A stretch of DNA of 64,000 nt from Echiichthys vipera (lineage: Eukaryota; Chordata; Actinopteri; Perciformes; Trachinidae), in NCBI GenBank assembly GCA_963691815.1, contig OY829659.1:5640015-5704014 (forward strand), read 5' to 3'. The notes beneath the pieces are model-generated. The model made no database searches. It was not told where the DNA came from and saw only the letters and a list, made by a program, of their open reading frames with translations. How positions within the stretch are numbered: the first letter of the stretch is position 1; each line of letters opens with the position of its first letter. This document shows positions 1 to 9,823 of the stretch, in pieces. Made by a program: the position numbers and the translations under genes.

Positions 1-172
1 ACAAACCCTCCAACTGCACACATGAACTGTAAGCCAGAGAGTCTTTGTAATTTTTAGGATGTTTGGAGTCTAAACTTAAATTTGCAAAGCTGACGTAAGG
101 TCTTTGTCTCCCTGTTGATTTTATAGATCATGGAGATCATTTTTGTTGTGTTTTTTTTCTTCCTCTCTGTAG
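1..172 (+). other. fgfr4: Intron upstream of the penultimate fgfr coding exon (3' part only)
   Basis: The stretch has no supported open frame. It ends in a pyrimidine-rich tract (runs of T, then tcctctctgtag) whose final AG at 171-172 abuts the exon, a typical vertebrate acceptor. The upstream exons of the receptor (ligand-binding domains, membrane segment and most of the kinase) lie outside the window to the left. Confidence 0.8.
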
Positions 173-278
173 CTACATGATGATGCGCGAGTGCTGGCAT
201 GCTGTTCCCACCCAGAGGCCGACCTTCAAACAGCTGGTGGAGGAACTGGACAAAGTGCTGCTGTCAATCTCTGACGAG
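173..278 (+). CDS. fgfr4: FGF receptor tyrosine kinase, penultimate coding exon (kinase C-lobe end)
   Basis: Fibroblast growth factor receptor: a plasma-membrane receptor tyrosine kinase that signals to RAS-MAPK, PI3K and PLC-gamma. The 106-bp exon is bounded by an AG acceptor at 171-172 and a GT donor at 279-280. It begins with the last base of a split codon and reads Tyr-Met-Met-Met-Arg-Glu-Cys-Trp-His-Ala, then the invariant Gln-Arg-Pro-Thr-Phe-Lys-Gln. This is the CW(x)6RP motif of helices alphaH-alphaI that closes every tyrosine kinase C-lobe. The 106-bp length matches the corresponding exon in vertebrate FGFRs as I recall it. Paralogue choice: the end of the exon reads LDKVLLSISDE and splices straight to YLDL. 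KVLL and a linker one residue shorter than in FGFR1-3 resemble FGFR4; RECWHA is shared by FGFR3 and FGFR4. Family certain, paralogue inferred. Confidence 0.9.
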
Positions 279-904
279 GTGCGTTTCACACACCTCTCTG
301 TCATAACCTGCTGTCCCCATGTCTGCAGAATCCAGGGCTTACAAACCCCAAACAAAATCAGTTGTTTGTCTGAGGTGAAATGTCTGGCAAAGAGTCTAAA
401 GTTCATGGGATTGATTTCTTGGTCAAATCATTGTTCCGACATCTTATAACGCCAAGCCCCAACAGTCCGTAATCCTGAAAACAAACACACGTTGCTCCAA
501 AGGGCCGTCTCCCCAACTTCTCCTCATGCCTAAACCTTAACGCAACCAACGAAGGCAACAAGTGCCAGCCGATCAGAGGCAGAGTAGGAAAGTCCGATAA
601 CGTTATTCTGCATAGCAATTACCTGTGCACTTGGGAGCGTTTGTTATCAGGATAATGTTGTTTGGTAAACGGGCTTTCGTTCCATTTTCTCAGACTGTCG
701 TAAACAATGGCGAGTCCCAGACGGGTGAATAGTTCATGTGATTGATTTCTTGGTTCTTACTTGAACTAAAACACTGACATTTCTAGGCGATAAATACGCT
801 CTTCATTTAATGGGAATCAACAGTAGTCTGAAGCCTTTGAGATCTGAATTAGTTTATTGAGCAACAACATGTCTTTAATGTCTAAACTCTCTCTCTCCCC
901 CCAG
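279..904 (+). other. fgfr4: Last intron of fgfr gene
   Basis: A 626-bp phase-0 intron with a GT donor (gacgag|gtgcgt) and an acceptor with a long CT-rich tract ending ccccccag at 897-904. Open frames inside it have no recognisable similarity. Confidence 0.85.
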
Positions 905-1081
905 TACTTGGACCTGTCGACGCCCTTCGAGCAGTACTCCCCGTCGTGCGAGGACACGTCGAGCTCCTGCTCCTCTGATAACGACTCTGTTTTTACCCAC
1001 GATGCCTTGTCCACCGACCCCTGCCTCCTGGGCTACCAGGATGTGCGCTCCCGGATAGACATGAAGACGGCGCTCCGATAA
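905..1081 (+). CDS. fgfr4: FGF receptor tyrosine kinase, terminal coding exon (C-terminal tail)
   Basis: This exon encodes the last 58 residues and a TAA stop at 1079-1081. It opens with YLDLSTPFEQYSPS. The tyrosine of this conserved YLDL is the family's PLC-gamma (SH2) docking site once autophosphorylated. A Ser-rich acidic block follows (SSSCSSDNDSVFTHD), matching the SSxCSSxDSVF(S/T)HD tail shared by FGFRs. The last ~18 residues (LLGYQDVRSRIDMKTALR) extend beyond the usual mammalian FGFR4 end and look lineage-specific. Joining to 173-278 keeps phase 0. The exon is intact with no frameshift. FGFR3 is the main alternative, because fish FGFR3 also has PFEQYSP. The linker length before YLDL argues for FGFR4. 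Confidence 0.9.
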   Translation, partial: YLDLSTPFEQYSPSCEDTSSSCSSDNDSVFTHDALSTDPCLLGYQDVRSRIDMKTALR

Positions 1082-2424
1082 GACTAGCAACCGAAGTCAC
1101 CCACACGTATACGGACATGTAACACATCCACTGGCGGCCATATTGGAGGTCTGCAGCTGCATTTCTAAAGTTTTTTATCATGAAGTTTTTCCATTGGACC
1201 TCCATTATGGCTCCAGACGAAGCCCTTAAATATAGGTGGGCATTTATACACAGACGTAAACACACATGTATGCACATGGAGCACTGAAGGTTTGAAGAAA
1301 AACATTTCATTGTGAGCAGAAGAAAGGAGGACAAACAAAATGTGGTACTTTGGACTATCAGCTTTGGCACTGTGCATAAAAAACAGTTAGAAAACTGCGG
1401 CACTAACCACCACAGAAGAAGACCCCGGTGCTCATGCTCTCTTTGATCGACTCTCCCTCAGAGAGGACACAGACAATGTCTCACAACCCAAAACCAGGGC
1501 GAGAAAAACCTCGGACATTTTTAACTAAACAAACAAAAAAAAAAAGATTTATTTTGCTATGGTAAAAAAAAAAAAGAAGAAGAAACTGATTGTTAAATAT
1601 AAATCTCTCTATATAAGATTATTTTACTTTTGTTTTGCTTATTTAAAAAAAAAGAAAATACGGTCTTAAATCTCAGGATCTCTTGTGCTAAGAAGTTGCT
1701 GTGTAGCGGCAGCAAAGTGCCTGAATTTACAATTTCCTGTGAATATATTAGAATATTAAGATATTGTATGTACATATCAACAAAAGAAGAGACGATTGCC
1801 TTTTATAAATTATTGTGAATGACACAAAAATGAAGGTTATTGGAGGGCGAAGAGGAGAGAGGAATTTAATCAAAGTGTTTCAAGTGCCAAACCTGTTTTC
1901 TCAGCTGTCTTAATGTCTGGGTTTCATTCCAAAATATCCAATCACGAAGGAACCATCCAACCTAATGATCTCTAAAGATCCCCCAAGTCAACCCCCAGAT
2001 CATAAACTGACAGCAGAAGCGACTAAACATTGGTTCGCATCAGCAACTTTAAAAAAAACAACCAACAATCCACAAGTTGGCCAACTGAGAAACACAAAAA
2101 CCCCAAATGTAGGTGGTCAAAAAGTGATGGATTTGGCTTTTAAAGATACATTTTTTGCGAATGAAACCCTCTATTTGTCATTTTGTAGTAAACTTGCTTC
2201 GACCCCCCAGTCCAGGATTTGTGGTCGAACACCAGAAGGAGTTCCAGTTCTCTTTGCTGTTGTTGGACGGAAACCACCGAAATGTTTTGGCTCAAATGCA
2301 TTTCTTAACGAGGGTTACGAGACTCATTTACGTGTTTGAACGACCACGTAAACCCTGTGGCGACATTAAGTGGTCTTCCTCCAACAACAGCTTTACTCTC
2401 TGTCCACAGTGATGACGTTTACAT

Positions 2425-2630
2425 GCTTTTATTCTGAAAAGGGCGATATTTCGATGTTTACAACCTAAATTACACGAATATTCACCGTGGTAACAATGCT
2501 CCTGTAACCTGAATCTTATCTTTATACCCCACATGTCTTAATGTTAATATGATGTTTACATGAGCTGTGTCAAAAACCGGAATATTGTCATTTTGGGAAT
2601 ATCAGCGTGCGTGTAAACATGGTCAGAGAC
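2425..2630. repeat. Dispersed 'gtttacatg' repeat inside the 3' UTR
   Basis: The block contains tttacatg near its left end, tgtttacaac, then gatgtttacatgagctgtg and finally gtgtaaacatgg near its right end. This word pattern typifies a fish MITE family (repeated tgtttacatg with ccgaat/ccgga words). Similar words occur around 18480-18610. Boundaries are approximate and the class (probably a hAT-type MITE) is inferred. Confidence 0.4.
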
Positions 2631-3653
2631 AGTGTGTCCAGAGACTCGACCCTGAAAGGGAGGACTGACAATTCAGCGTTGGGGGAGTCTGTCGGGGAGC
2701 GGGCCCAAGCCCACTGTCACTGCTGACAAGGAAGGGATGGGGGGGCACTGAATGTGAAAGCCAGTGTGATTGATTTCAAATAGAGGAGACGGGGGAGGGA
2801 GCCTCCTTTGTCTGGCTGTAACCCTTCACCCAGCCCAATCTGTTCGCGAGGGGTCCTCAGGTCCGCAGCCTGGCCGGACAATGAGGGCTTTGCAGGCTTA
2901 ATGGGTGTGACTACGGACCAGAGGGAGTTTTTTGGGGGTGGTGGTGGTGGTGGTGTGGGGATAGCTTGGGCTTGTGTGCAAATGAAGAGGCTCTTATTAT
3001 GGTAATGTCGTCTCTTCTCTTCCCAAACGCCCCTATCTTTATCCCCACAGCCACCATCTTTTAAATTACAAATCTTAATTCAGATTCAGACCAGCTGCAG
3101 AGAAAAGCCCCCTCCCCTCCCCGTGTGTCCCGGGTCCACCTCCTGAATCTGACCACAGACAAAACAATCACAACAGCAAAACAAGATAAGCATTGACAGA
3201 AAAGAGATTTCACACTGTAGGAAGTTCACCAGACTCTGTGGTTGGGGCTAAAATGTGGCTAATGTGTGTCTCTTCCCATTAGTCTCTTTCTTTGTGTTAT
3301 AGAGGGTTTCACCTTAAAATGCTTTAAATGCATCATTCAGTCACGTTGCTGTGTGAGACACCAGTTGAGCAGTTAGTGGGTGAAAGATTCATGTGTCTTC
3401 TCTCCTCATTCGTTTGGCTTTTTCATGCCGTCAGTCCCCCGGGGACGGTCGGTTGTCTCGTTTTCGGAATGAAGCTCTTTTTGCATTTACGTACATTTAC
3501 ACACACACACGAGTGTCCGGATCCATTTTTACATCTTTACATTCCAGTTATCTGCTCAGATACAAAACTGTAAGCAGTCCCTGCATTCTTAAACATTTCC
3601 TCAAGAGAATTATTTTAGAAATATCTAATTTATTTGTTTTTGTTTTTATATGA

Positions 3654-3676
3654 AATAAAGTATAATTTAAAATAAA
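3654..3676 (+). promoter_or_regulatory. fgfr4: Tandem polyadenylation signals (AATAAA x2)
   Basis: AATAAA occurs at 3654-3659 and again at 3671-3676. A GT/T-rich stretch follows immediately downstream (ctctgtgtccttgtctctgt, 3683-3702), the classic arrangement of hexamer plus downstream element. It lies on the coding strand 2.6 kb after the fgfr4 stop codon and is the best candidate for the transcript end. Confidence 0.6.
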
Positions 3677-3699
3677 GCACAAGCTCTGTGTCCTTGTCT

Positions 3700-5060
3700 C
3701 TGTCACGTCGGCTACACTGGTGCTCACTGGACAACTGACGAACCAGGACACGACGTCGTCACTTAAAGCTGTTCCAGGAGCTCGTCAGCTCATCGAGTTC
3801 ACCTGCTGCAGTTATCCCTACCTGCAGCTGCATGCAATTCATTCCTAATTAACACATCCCATTGTTAACTTTAGTTTCAATACATTAGTCGAAGTTAGCC
3901 TCTTGCATCGACTCGTCACATGAACATTTGTCACGTCTTCAAACTGTAACAGATGGAAGCTCGTCTAGGAGTTTGAGATCCAGCTTTGGAGCATTTCTAT
4001 GCTCCCCGGCTCAATATCCTCTTCATACGACACTCTAAGGAGATCTTTAAAGGGTTTCATGTACTCAACAATGTTTTTTTCCTCCCCCAAGGTCAAATGT
4101 TCAACGTTTCCCTGGTTCAATGTATGGAAATCACCCACCCAGAGCGTCTAACCTCCTGATGTTATGCTTCTCAGTTGCTAGTTACGTTACCAGGCTTGCA
4201 AGCACATATGACACATTAGTTTATTCATCAAAAACCGAACTGACAAGATATTAAAGTAACATAAATGCAGAGTAGCATGATTTTTCTGTAAATGCCTTAT
4301 GAACTATACTCTTTACACACCGATATGGCTGCAGAGTAAACTCAGGCTTCACAGTGACTGAAACAAAAACGTCTCTGTCCATGCTCTGGTGAACTGACGG
4401 TTTTCTGTGTCAACCTTTCATTTTCATAGTAGAAAGAGACATCGTGGTGGTGATTTAACCCCGGATTTAACCAGACAGAAACGATTCAAAACAACAACAG
4501 AGCGGAGCTTAGCGAGCTGTTGTCAAGAGGATTCAGAAACCCACGAAGAAGAGCGCAGCGGGAGCTTGCAGAGCGTTGGGACCGCGTGCCTACAGGGAGC
4601 GCATGGAGCAAGTCTCCCAGCGTGCAGGTGTTTGACGCGCTGAGATGGATACGAGAAAGGACAGCGGTCATGAATTACTTTTTCACGCAGGCTTCTGCTC
4701 AAAGGGATAGTAAATATTCCCTGGTGGGCCGTATCCGTATATTTGCTATATTGTAAATACCTTCTGTAAATACCTGGCTATGTGTAAATGTTAATTTAAT
4801 ATAAAGGGACTTATAATAAAGGGACCCTTGGAACATAGGATGAATCCCTCTGAGGTAGTTTGGAGATTTTATTTTATACTTTTACATCCAAATGGTAGTA
4901 TTTTTATAGTATTTGTGTGTTTTTTGTATTCTCCACGTCTGCTGCTCTGACATTTAGTTACCCTCAACACCCATTTCCGCGTTTACAGACGTTTACATGC
5001 ATCCTTGCAAAAAGCATAATTCTACCTTTCCACTTTCCACCTCCTGTGACAAATCTGCCA
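3700..5060. other. Intergenic, no gene recognised
   Basis: Mixed-composition DNA. Overlapping open frames around 4407-4756 on both strands translate to Arg/Ser-rich peptides without a recognisable domain. The short 4430-4740 stretch is more GC-rich than its flanks and could be an old inserted fragment, but I recognise no family. Confidence 0.5.
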
Positions 5061-5063
5061 AGG

Positions 5064-5262
5064 ATATCGTGTTCTCAGTTTGGTTTGTTCAGTCTGTCAG
5101 AAGAAAAACCTTTGGCCCGATTTTCATGAAACTTGGCGGAAGTGTGTAACATGGGCCGAGGAACCGATTACATTCTGGAGCGGATCCGAATCACAGACGA
5201 GGACACACAATTTATTGTTAACATTGCGAGATAGGTCGTGGCCTTGGCGGAGGTCTGAGTTC
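5064..5262 (+). repeat. Ancient dispersed fish repeat ('tttcatgaaacttggcgg' family), internally deleted
   Basis: The block reads gattttcatgaaacttggcg, then atgggccgaggaaccgatta, then gcggatccgaatcac, then aacattgcgagatagg, and ends ggccttggcggaggtctg. These words in this order match a widespread non-coding repeat of fish and other animals that I recognise by pattern. The usual ~150-bp middle section is missing. A related fragment lies at 32215-32385. Confidence 0.55.
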
Positions 5263-5555
5263 CCTTCAAGTTCATTGGTGTGTTGCAGATTTTTGGGAGA
5301 GTGAGGCGATTTATTTCAGGTTACTTTTATTGGGCTGGATGCAGATGGATACTGGATATGATTTGTTTTGTGTTCCTACAATGTCGTCCAGTGGGTTTGC
5401 TAGTTTCTGCTTATTGCTTTTGTGATTCAGTGCGTAGGGACCCTCAACTAGTGTCTGTATTAAGTCACCTTCCTTGAGCTAGTTTGTTCTAATCTAAAGG
5501 AAAAAGATCGGGTTGACATACCACACGTTATGTAAATGACTGAAACCTATTTATT

Positions 5556-6082
5556 TATTAGAGGTAGCTCAGTCCATAGGTGACTCGGCTGGGAACGAGG
5601 TTATCCGTGGTTCTAAACATTTGTGAGCGTGCTTGTGCAAGAAAGTTCAACTTCTACAAACAATTCAGCAAACCAGGGTCTCCAGACTCCTTTTATCCTC
5701 ATTCCGCTTCAGGGAGCGCATGCGTGTGAGTTTATATGTTTGTGTGTGCTGGACACACACTGTTTGTGCTGGACACACACTGTTTGTGCTGGACACACAC
5801 TGTTTTTTGTAACATTTCATCTTCACTGGCACTCGAACGGCACCATGTGTGTGGACCATGAATGAAGCGTGGACTGCTGGCTGGAGAGGTGCTGGAGAGG
5901 TGCTGTTGAGCAAGGTGCTGTTGAGCAAGGCACCAAACCCCCAACTGCTCGAGGCGCTGAGCCATTGGCAGCCCCCTCGCTCTGACACCTCTCCATTAAT
6001 TGCATGTATATAGGTTCTGTTTGTGCATGTGTGTGTATTTCGGGCCTGTGTGTGTGTAACATGTATAACTGTATATAATTAA
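5556..6082 (+). mobile_element. tRNA-related SINE with internal expansion
   Basis: The head (5559-5620) reads gaggtagctcagtccatagg and ends in a degenerate B-box-like ggttctaaa, resembling a tRNA-derived RNA polymerase III promoter. The body from about 5868 contains the fish SINE signature gtgctgttgagcaaggcacc followed by cccccaactgctcgaggcgc. The gctgttgagcaaggc word is duplicated at 5902-5930. Between head and body lie three 20-bp copies of tgctggacacacactgtttg (5748-5808). The head is heavily mutated, so the copy is probably inactive. Confidence 0.55.
5748..5808 (+). repeat. 20-bp tandem triplication
   Basis: Three consecutive near-perfect copies of a 20-bp unit (ctggacacacactgtttgtg), the third truncated in its tail. 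The array sits inside the SINE-derived region. Confidence 0.85.
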
Positions 6083-6940
6083 ATTTCCCTTATTATTCTT
6101 TGAATAATGATCCGCCTGTTTGTGTTTGTTTACTCCTCCACACAAATATAGCTAATCTGATGTTGTGTTTCCAACCTGTGTGTGTTTTTTCTTTTTCTTT
6201 TTACCTGTTTGGACTTTTTTTTATTTTATTTCCCAGACCTCAACAAAAAAATAACTGTAAGAATGAAACGTCATCACGACCTACAAGCTACAAAACTAAA
6301 AATCCCCCAAAAATCTACACTTTAATTTGTGCAGTTTCACTTCATTTGTGCAGCTCCAGAGAGAAGAAAGAGAGAGAAACAAAAGTGAGAGAGATGAAAG
6401 ACAGAGACGGCGAGACGGAAGAATGAAGAGATGGAGGTTAAAGGTCAAGAGGGAGGGAGGAGAGGGCAGCAGTGATCGCAGCGAGTCCCGAGCTTTTGAT
6501 GTCTATGTATACGTGTGTACATGATTATGTGTCAGCGTGCGTGTGTTATGCCCTGTGTACATGCTGTGTGGTCTGTACGTGTGTGTGTGTTATCTCCCAT
6601 ATACATAAATCACCCAGAAAGTGTCTCTCTCTCTCTCTCTGTCCTCCTCCTCCTCCTCTACAAGCTAATAAAAGTCTCAGTCTGGAAGTGTGTGTGTGTA
6701 GTTGTACAGCTATCTTTGTGAGGACCACTGTTAGACTTGTCCCAACGGAGGACATTTTGGCTGGTCCTCACTTTTTCAAAGCTGGGTTTAGGGATAAGAC
6801 TTGGTTTGAAGGTTGAGGTCTGAATTAGGTTTTGGTTAAAGCAAAGGGGTTCGGAAACGCATCATGTCGATGAGTGTCCTCACAACGATATATGTGCAAG
6901 GGTGTGTGTGTGTCTGTGTGTATGTGTGTGACATTACTTA
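6083..6940. repeat. Low-complexity and 'gtcctcac' dispersed repeat
   Basis: Bases 6340-6470 are purine-rich (GA-type). Bases 6520-6660 hold short GT, CT and CTC runs. From ~6710 to 6895 lies a recognisable dispersed vertebrate repeat: tttgtgaggaccactgttag, cattttggctggtcctcact, then ggtttagggataag and gttttggttaaagc words, and gatgagtgtcctcacaacga near the end. No gene. Confidence 0.5.
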
Positions 6941-7277
6941 CTAGGCATGGCAAGGCAACTTTATTTGTATAGCACTTTTCATACACAAGGCGGACTCAAA
7001 CACATCATAGATTAAAATGCATTACAGAAAGACAAAGAGAATAAAAACACACACAATGATAAAAACAGTGCGGACGTTAAAAGTGCGAAGATTTAGCAGA
7101 AAGCTGAGGTGAACATAAAAGTGTTCAGTCTAGTTTTAAAAGTGGTCAGAGTGGGTGAAAGTCTCACATCTTCAGGAAGTTGATTCCAGCTGTTTGTTGC
7201 ATAATGACTGAAAGATGCTTTCCCTTGATTTGGGTTTACTCTGCAAACCACGAAAAGATTGGCCTCAGAGGATCTTA

Positions 7278-7880
7278 GGGCGCACTCACACTGTCCTTCC
7301 GCACCGGGCCAAAAAAGTTTTTTTTACGGGTAGAGCCTAGTGCGTTTGACCAGTGTGAGTGAACCGCTCTGCGCCTAGCTGCGGCCAGTTCCACCTCTCT
7401 CAGACGGGCCGTGGACGGCTTTTTGTAGAGCGCGTTTGCACATGTACGAGCACGAGCATGCGCAGGTGTACGAGTCCGAGCACGAGCACGACGCCTTCAG
7501 CGGCTCTCACGGCATTTTATGTGCGCCTGTTCGGACATATATATATATATAAAAAAAAAAAAGACGGACCATGCGCGGACATTTAACAACAACAACAATG
7601 GCGGTGAAAGGTTCACGTTGGTGTGATGCGGAGGTGGAGTGTTTACTGCAGATTTGGTCGATGAAAATCTTCAAAAACAGTCGACAAGACGCACAACAAC
7701 TCTGAGGTCTATGGAAAGATTTGTAAACAAAGCCACGCATCGCAATGACGTCAATCAATGCATTTGCGCGAGGCCAAGGTAGTGTGACTACAAACGGGCT
7801 GGCCAGCGGGGGGAGAGGGAGGGGGGGACAAGTACCCTAAAGCCAGGGGCACGGTGCGGAAGGACAGTGTCAGTGCGCCC
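7278..7880 (+). mobile_element. Harbinger-like MITE, copy 1, full length, TSD TTA
   Basis: Terminal inverted repeats of about 33 bp with two mismatches begin GGGCGCACTCACACTGTCC (7278) and end with its complement (GGACAGTGTCAGTGCGCCC, 7862-7880). The element is flanked by TTA at 7275-7277 and 7881-7883, the 3-bp target duplication of PIF/Harbinger elements. It encodes no transposase. Inside is the start of a Myb/SANT-like reading frame (see 7598). The right third has a G-rich run (7806-7829). Confidence 0.85.
7598..7705 (+). pseudogene. Truncated Myb/SANT-like N-terminus inside MITE copy 1
   Basis: ATG at 7598 opens 35 codons reading MAVKGSRWCDAEVECLLQIW, then a stop (TGA 7703-7705). The pattern G-S-R-W-x-D-x-E-(V/L)-x-x-L-L-x-I-W is the first helix of the Myb/SANT-like DNA-binding domain used by Harbinger accessory proteins and MSANTD-type proteins. 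In copy 2 the same codon is AGA, so a single base change ended the frame here. Confidence 0.6.
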
Positions 7881-8088
7881 TTAGTGATCTAGAAGGCTTA
7901 TGTAGTGGGAGCATATCAGTGACATACTTGGGCCCTAGACCATGTAGTGATTTATATGTGAGCAGGAGGATTCTGACGTACAGGAAGCCGGTGTAATGAT
8001 TTAAGAATTGGTGTAATGTGCTCACATGTTTTGGTCTTTGTTAGAACTCCAGCAGCAGCGTTCTGAACAAGCCGTAGCATTATCAGCA

Positions 8089-8531
8089 TTATTCATTCTT
8101 TAAAAGAACGAGGGGAAGATGATTGTCGTAGTGTCTTGGAGTTTCCTTCCATGCACGTCTCAACATTACGACAAAAACTCACAGAAATGATCGGAGCATG
8201 TTGTGTTTGTTTTGAATCAGTAAAAGTACTGTAACGTACAATTTCCCACTGGGATTCTGTGCTGAGATTGTGATCCTGCAACACCTTAGACTAGTAAACA
8301 ACGGCTGTAAACAACAAGAAAACAACAGCTGTAAACAGGGCTGCATTTAAAATTCCTTTTAAAAATGTTTTATGGGGAAGGAAATGCATTTGTTTGTTGG
8401 AGCTCCAGGACACAAGCAAACACTGGATGTAAACATTGCTCTTGAATAACTCCACAGGGCACCTTTAAGGTTTTAATTAGGACTTAGTTTAGATTTATGA
8501 TAAAGGTGATGAGGAATGAATGTCGTCAGCA
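8089..8531. other. Intergenic, nothing recognised
   Basis: AT-rich DNA without repeat signatures or credible open frames that I can see. Confidence 0.5.
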
Positions 8532-8609
8532 GTGTGTGTGTGCGTGTGCGTGTGCGTGTGTGCGTGTGCGTGTGCGTGTGCGTGTGTGTGTGCGTGTGTG
8601 TGTGTGTGA
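8532..8609. repeat. (TG)n with CG interruptions
   Basis: A 78-bp alternating purine-pyrimidine tract of tgtgcg/tgtg units. The regular CG steps make it a plausible Z-DNA-forming stretch. Confidence 0.9.
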
Positions 8610-8954
8610 CCTCTGCTGACCTGGCATCATGAACGGATTCGTCCATCGCTCTAAGGCCACACACAAAACCTACCAGTAAGCTCGATTTACATCTATGCCA
8701 AAACCTCTGATCCTGCTGGTCTTTGTCCTTTCCTGGTTGTCATGACGACTCATTTAAAAAAAAAAAAAAATTTGGGATCTACAGCATTTACCCAACTTCC
8801 TTTAGGAAGACATTTTATGTTTTCTTCTCTTGGTGTTTGATTGGATTAAAACAAAAATATAGGACAGTTCACCATGACATCACAACGTTAATATTCGTTC
8901 TTCCGGGCGGCAAAAGCTGAAGCGTTCTCCGGTGGCTTTAATCACTGGGTGATC

Positions 8955-9178
8955 TGCACTGAAGGGGAAGTCCAATTTATTTACACACACGAATCTACAA
9001 GTGTGTCTATAACGTATCGGTCAGTGAGCGTTAGAGATGCTGGTAGGCAGAGAGCCAGGCTAGCTGCTCCCATCTGTCCCCAGTCTTTATGCTAAGCTAA
9101 GCTAACTGGTATCTTTTAAACGACCTGATATGAAAGAAAATTTTCCCAAAAAGGAGTTGCACTATTCCTTTAAAGCAC
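8955..9178 (+). repeat. Dispersed fish repeat ('gctaagctaagctaac' family)
   Basis: The block contains ggctagctgctcccatctgt, cagtctttatgctaagctaagctaac across 9082-9107, and ends tgcactattcctttaaagc. This is a common fish interspersed repeat recognised by its word order. Boundaries are approximate. Confidence 0.5.
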
Positions 9179-9300
9179 GATTCTCCAGCTGTGCAGACCT
9201 GTCAATAATTAACTTATCTAACAGCCATAAGTGAACTGAATAATGCAAAATAAGCATTAATTACTGTGCAATACCTTTGCCCTCAGCTGATATTCTGATT

Positions 9301-9427
9301 TATCTGTATATTTTATCTTTATGTGTTATCGCTATGTTTGATCTTTATTTGTTATCTGTATATTTTATCTTTATGTGTTATCGCTATGTTTGATCTTTAT
9401 TTGTTATCTGTATATTTTATCTTTATA
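9301..9427 (+). repeat. 52-bp tandem repeat, ~2.4 copies
   Basis: The word tatctgtatattttatcttt starts at 9301, 9353 and 9405, giving an exact 52-bp period. The unit is AT-rich (atgtgttatcgctatgtttg in the middle). The copies are essentially identical, which suggests recent duplication. Confidence 0.9.
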
Positions 9428-9551
9428 TATATATATTTACTCCTCTTTTATATTTAAAATGTATTGTTGTAAATAAAGATTCTGATGCAGTTTTCTTTTA
9501 TAAAAGATAATAAATGACATGTTGACGTTTCTGTTGATTCTGTCCTCCTCA

Positions 9552-9665
9552 GACGCACGCAAGCACACATGCACGCAGGCATGCAGGCACGCACGCAGGC
9601 ACGCAATCACACACGCAGGCACACACGCACGCAATCACACACGCACGCAGGCACCGCGCACGCAC
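9552..9665. repeat. Degenerate (ACGC/AGGC)n array
   Basis: Irregular mixture of cacgcaggc, cacacacgc and caatcac words over ~110 bp. It is a decayed CA-type microsatellite with interspersed CG. Confidence 0.8.
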
Positions 9666-9782
9666 GTGTTCAGAAAAATAAACTTTAAAGTACATCGTGT
9701 CACTTCAAATGACCTATCTCTGTAACCTTGTAAGTTTTGACAGAACACAAGAACCTGTGTGTGTGTGTTTGCACAGAGTGTG

Positions 9783-9785
<3 letters not shown>

Positions 9786-9819
<34 letters not shown>
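9786..9819. repeat. (GT)17 microsatellite
   Basis: Uninterrupted GT repeat. A short (CA)n follows at 9961-9979. Confidence 0.95.

Positions 9820-9823
<4 letters not shown>

Larger units (their letters stand above)
1082..3695 (+). other. fgfr4: Probable 3' untranslated region of fgfr4
   Basis: From the stop codon to the first strong polyadenylation context lie about 2.6 kb without a supported reading frame. The sequence includes A/T-rich runs at 1530-1660 (several poly-A and AT-rich elements), a GGT-rich tract at 2935-2957, and an embedded dispersed repeat (see 2425-2630). I found no canonical AATAAA earlier in the UTR, so a long UTR is the simplest reading. A shorter UTR using a variant signal cannot be excluded. 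Confidence 0.55.
6943..8088 (+). mobile_element. Dispersed retroposon-like repeat split by a Harbinger MITE
   Basis: The left half (6943-7277) begins ggcaaggcaactttatttgt atagcacttttcatacacaa. It carries internal words found in a very common fish repeat (aaaagtggtcagagtgg, gttgattccagctgtttgtt). The right half (7884-8088) continues with tgggccctagaccatgtagt, gcagcagcgttctgaacaag. The join is precise across the 603-bp insertion at 7278-7880. It is probably the 3' part of a LINE or a composite non-autonomous element. The class is not settled. Confidence 0.55.

Noticed and set aside
993..1403. 136-codon open frame on the minus strand across the fgfr4 terminal exon
   Set aside because: It is an antisense shadow of the coding exon plus UTR, with no domain and no independent evidence.
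4407..4756. Arg/Ser-rich overlapping frames in a GC-richer patch
   Set aside because: I could not match any domain, and frames on both strands are of similar length. It may be an old insertion but not a demonstrable gene.
5559..5625. Functional tRNA gene
   Set aside because: The tRNA-like start is degenerate, the cloverleaf cannot be completed, and it continues into a SINE body.
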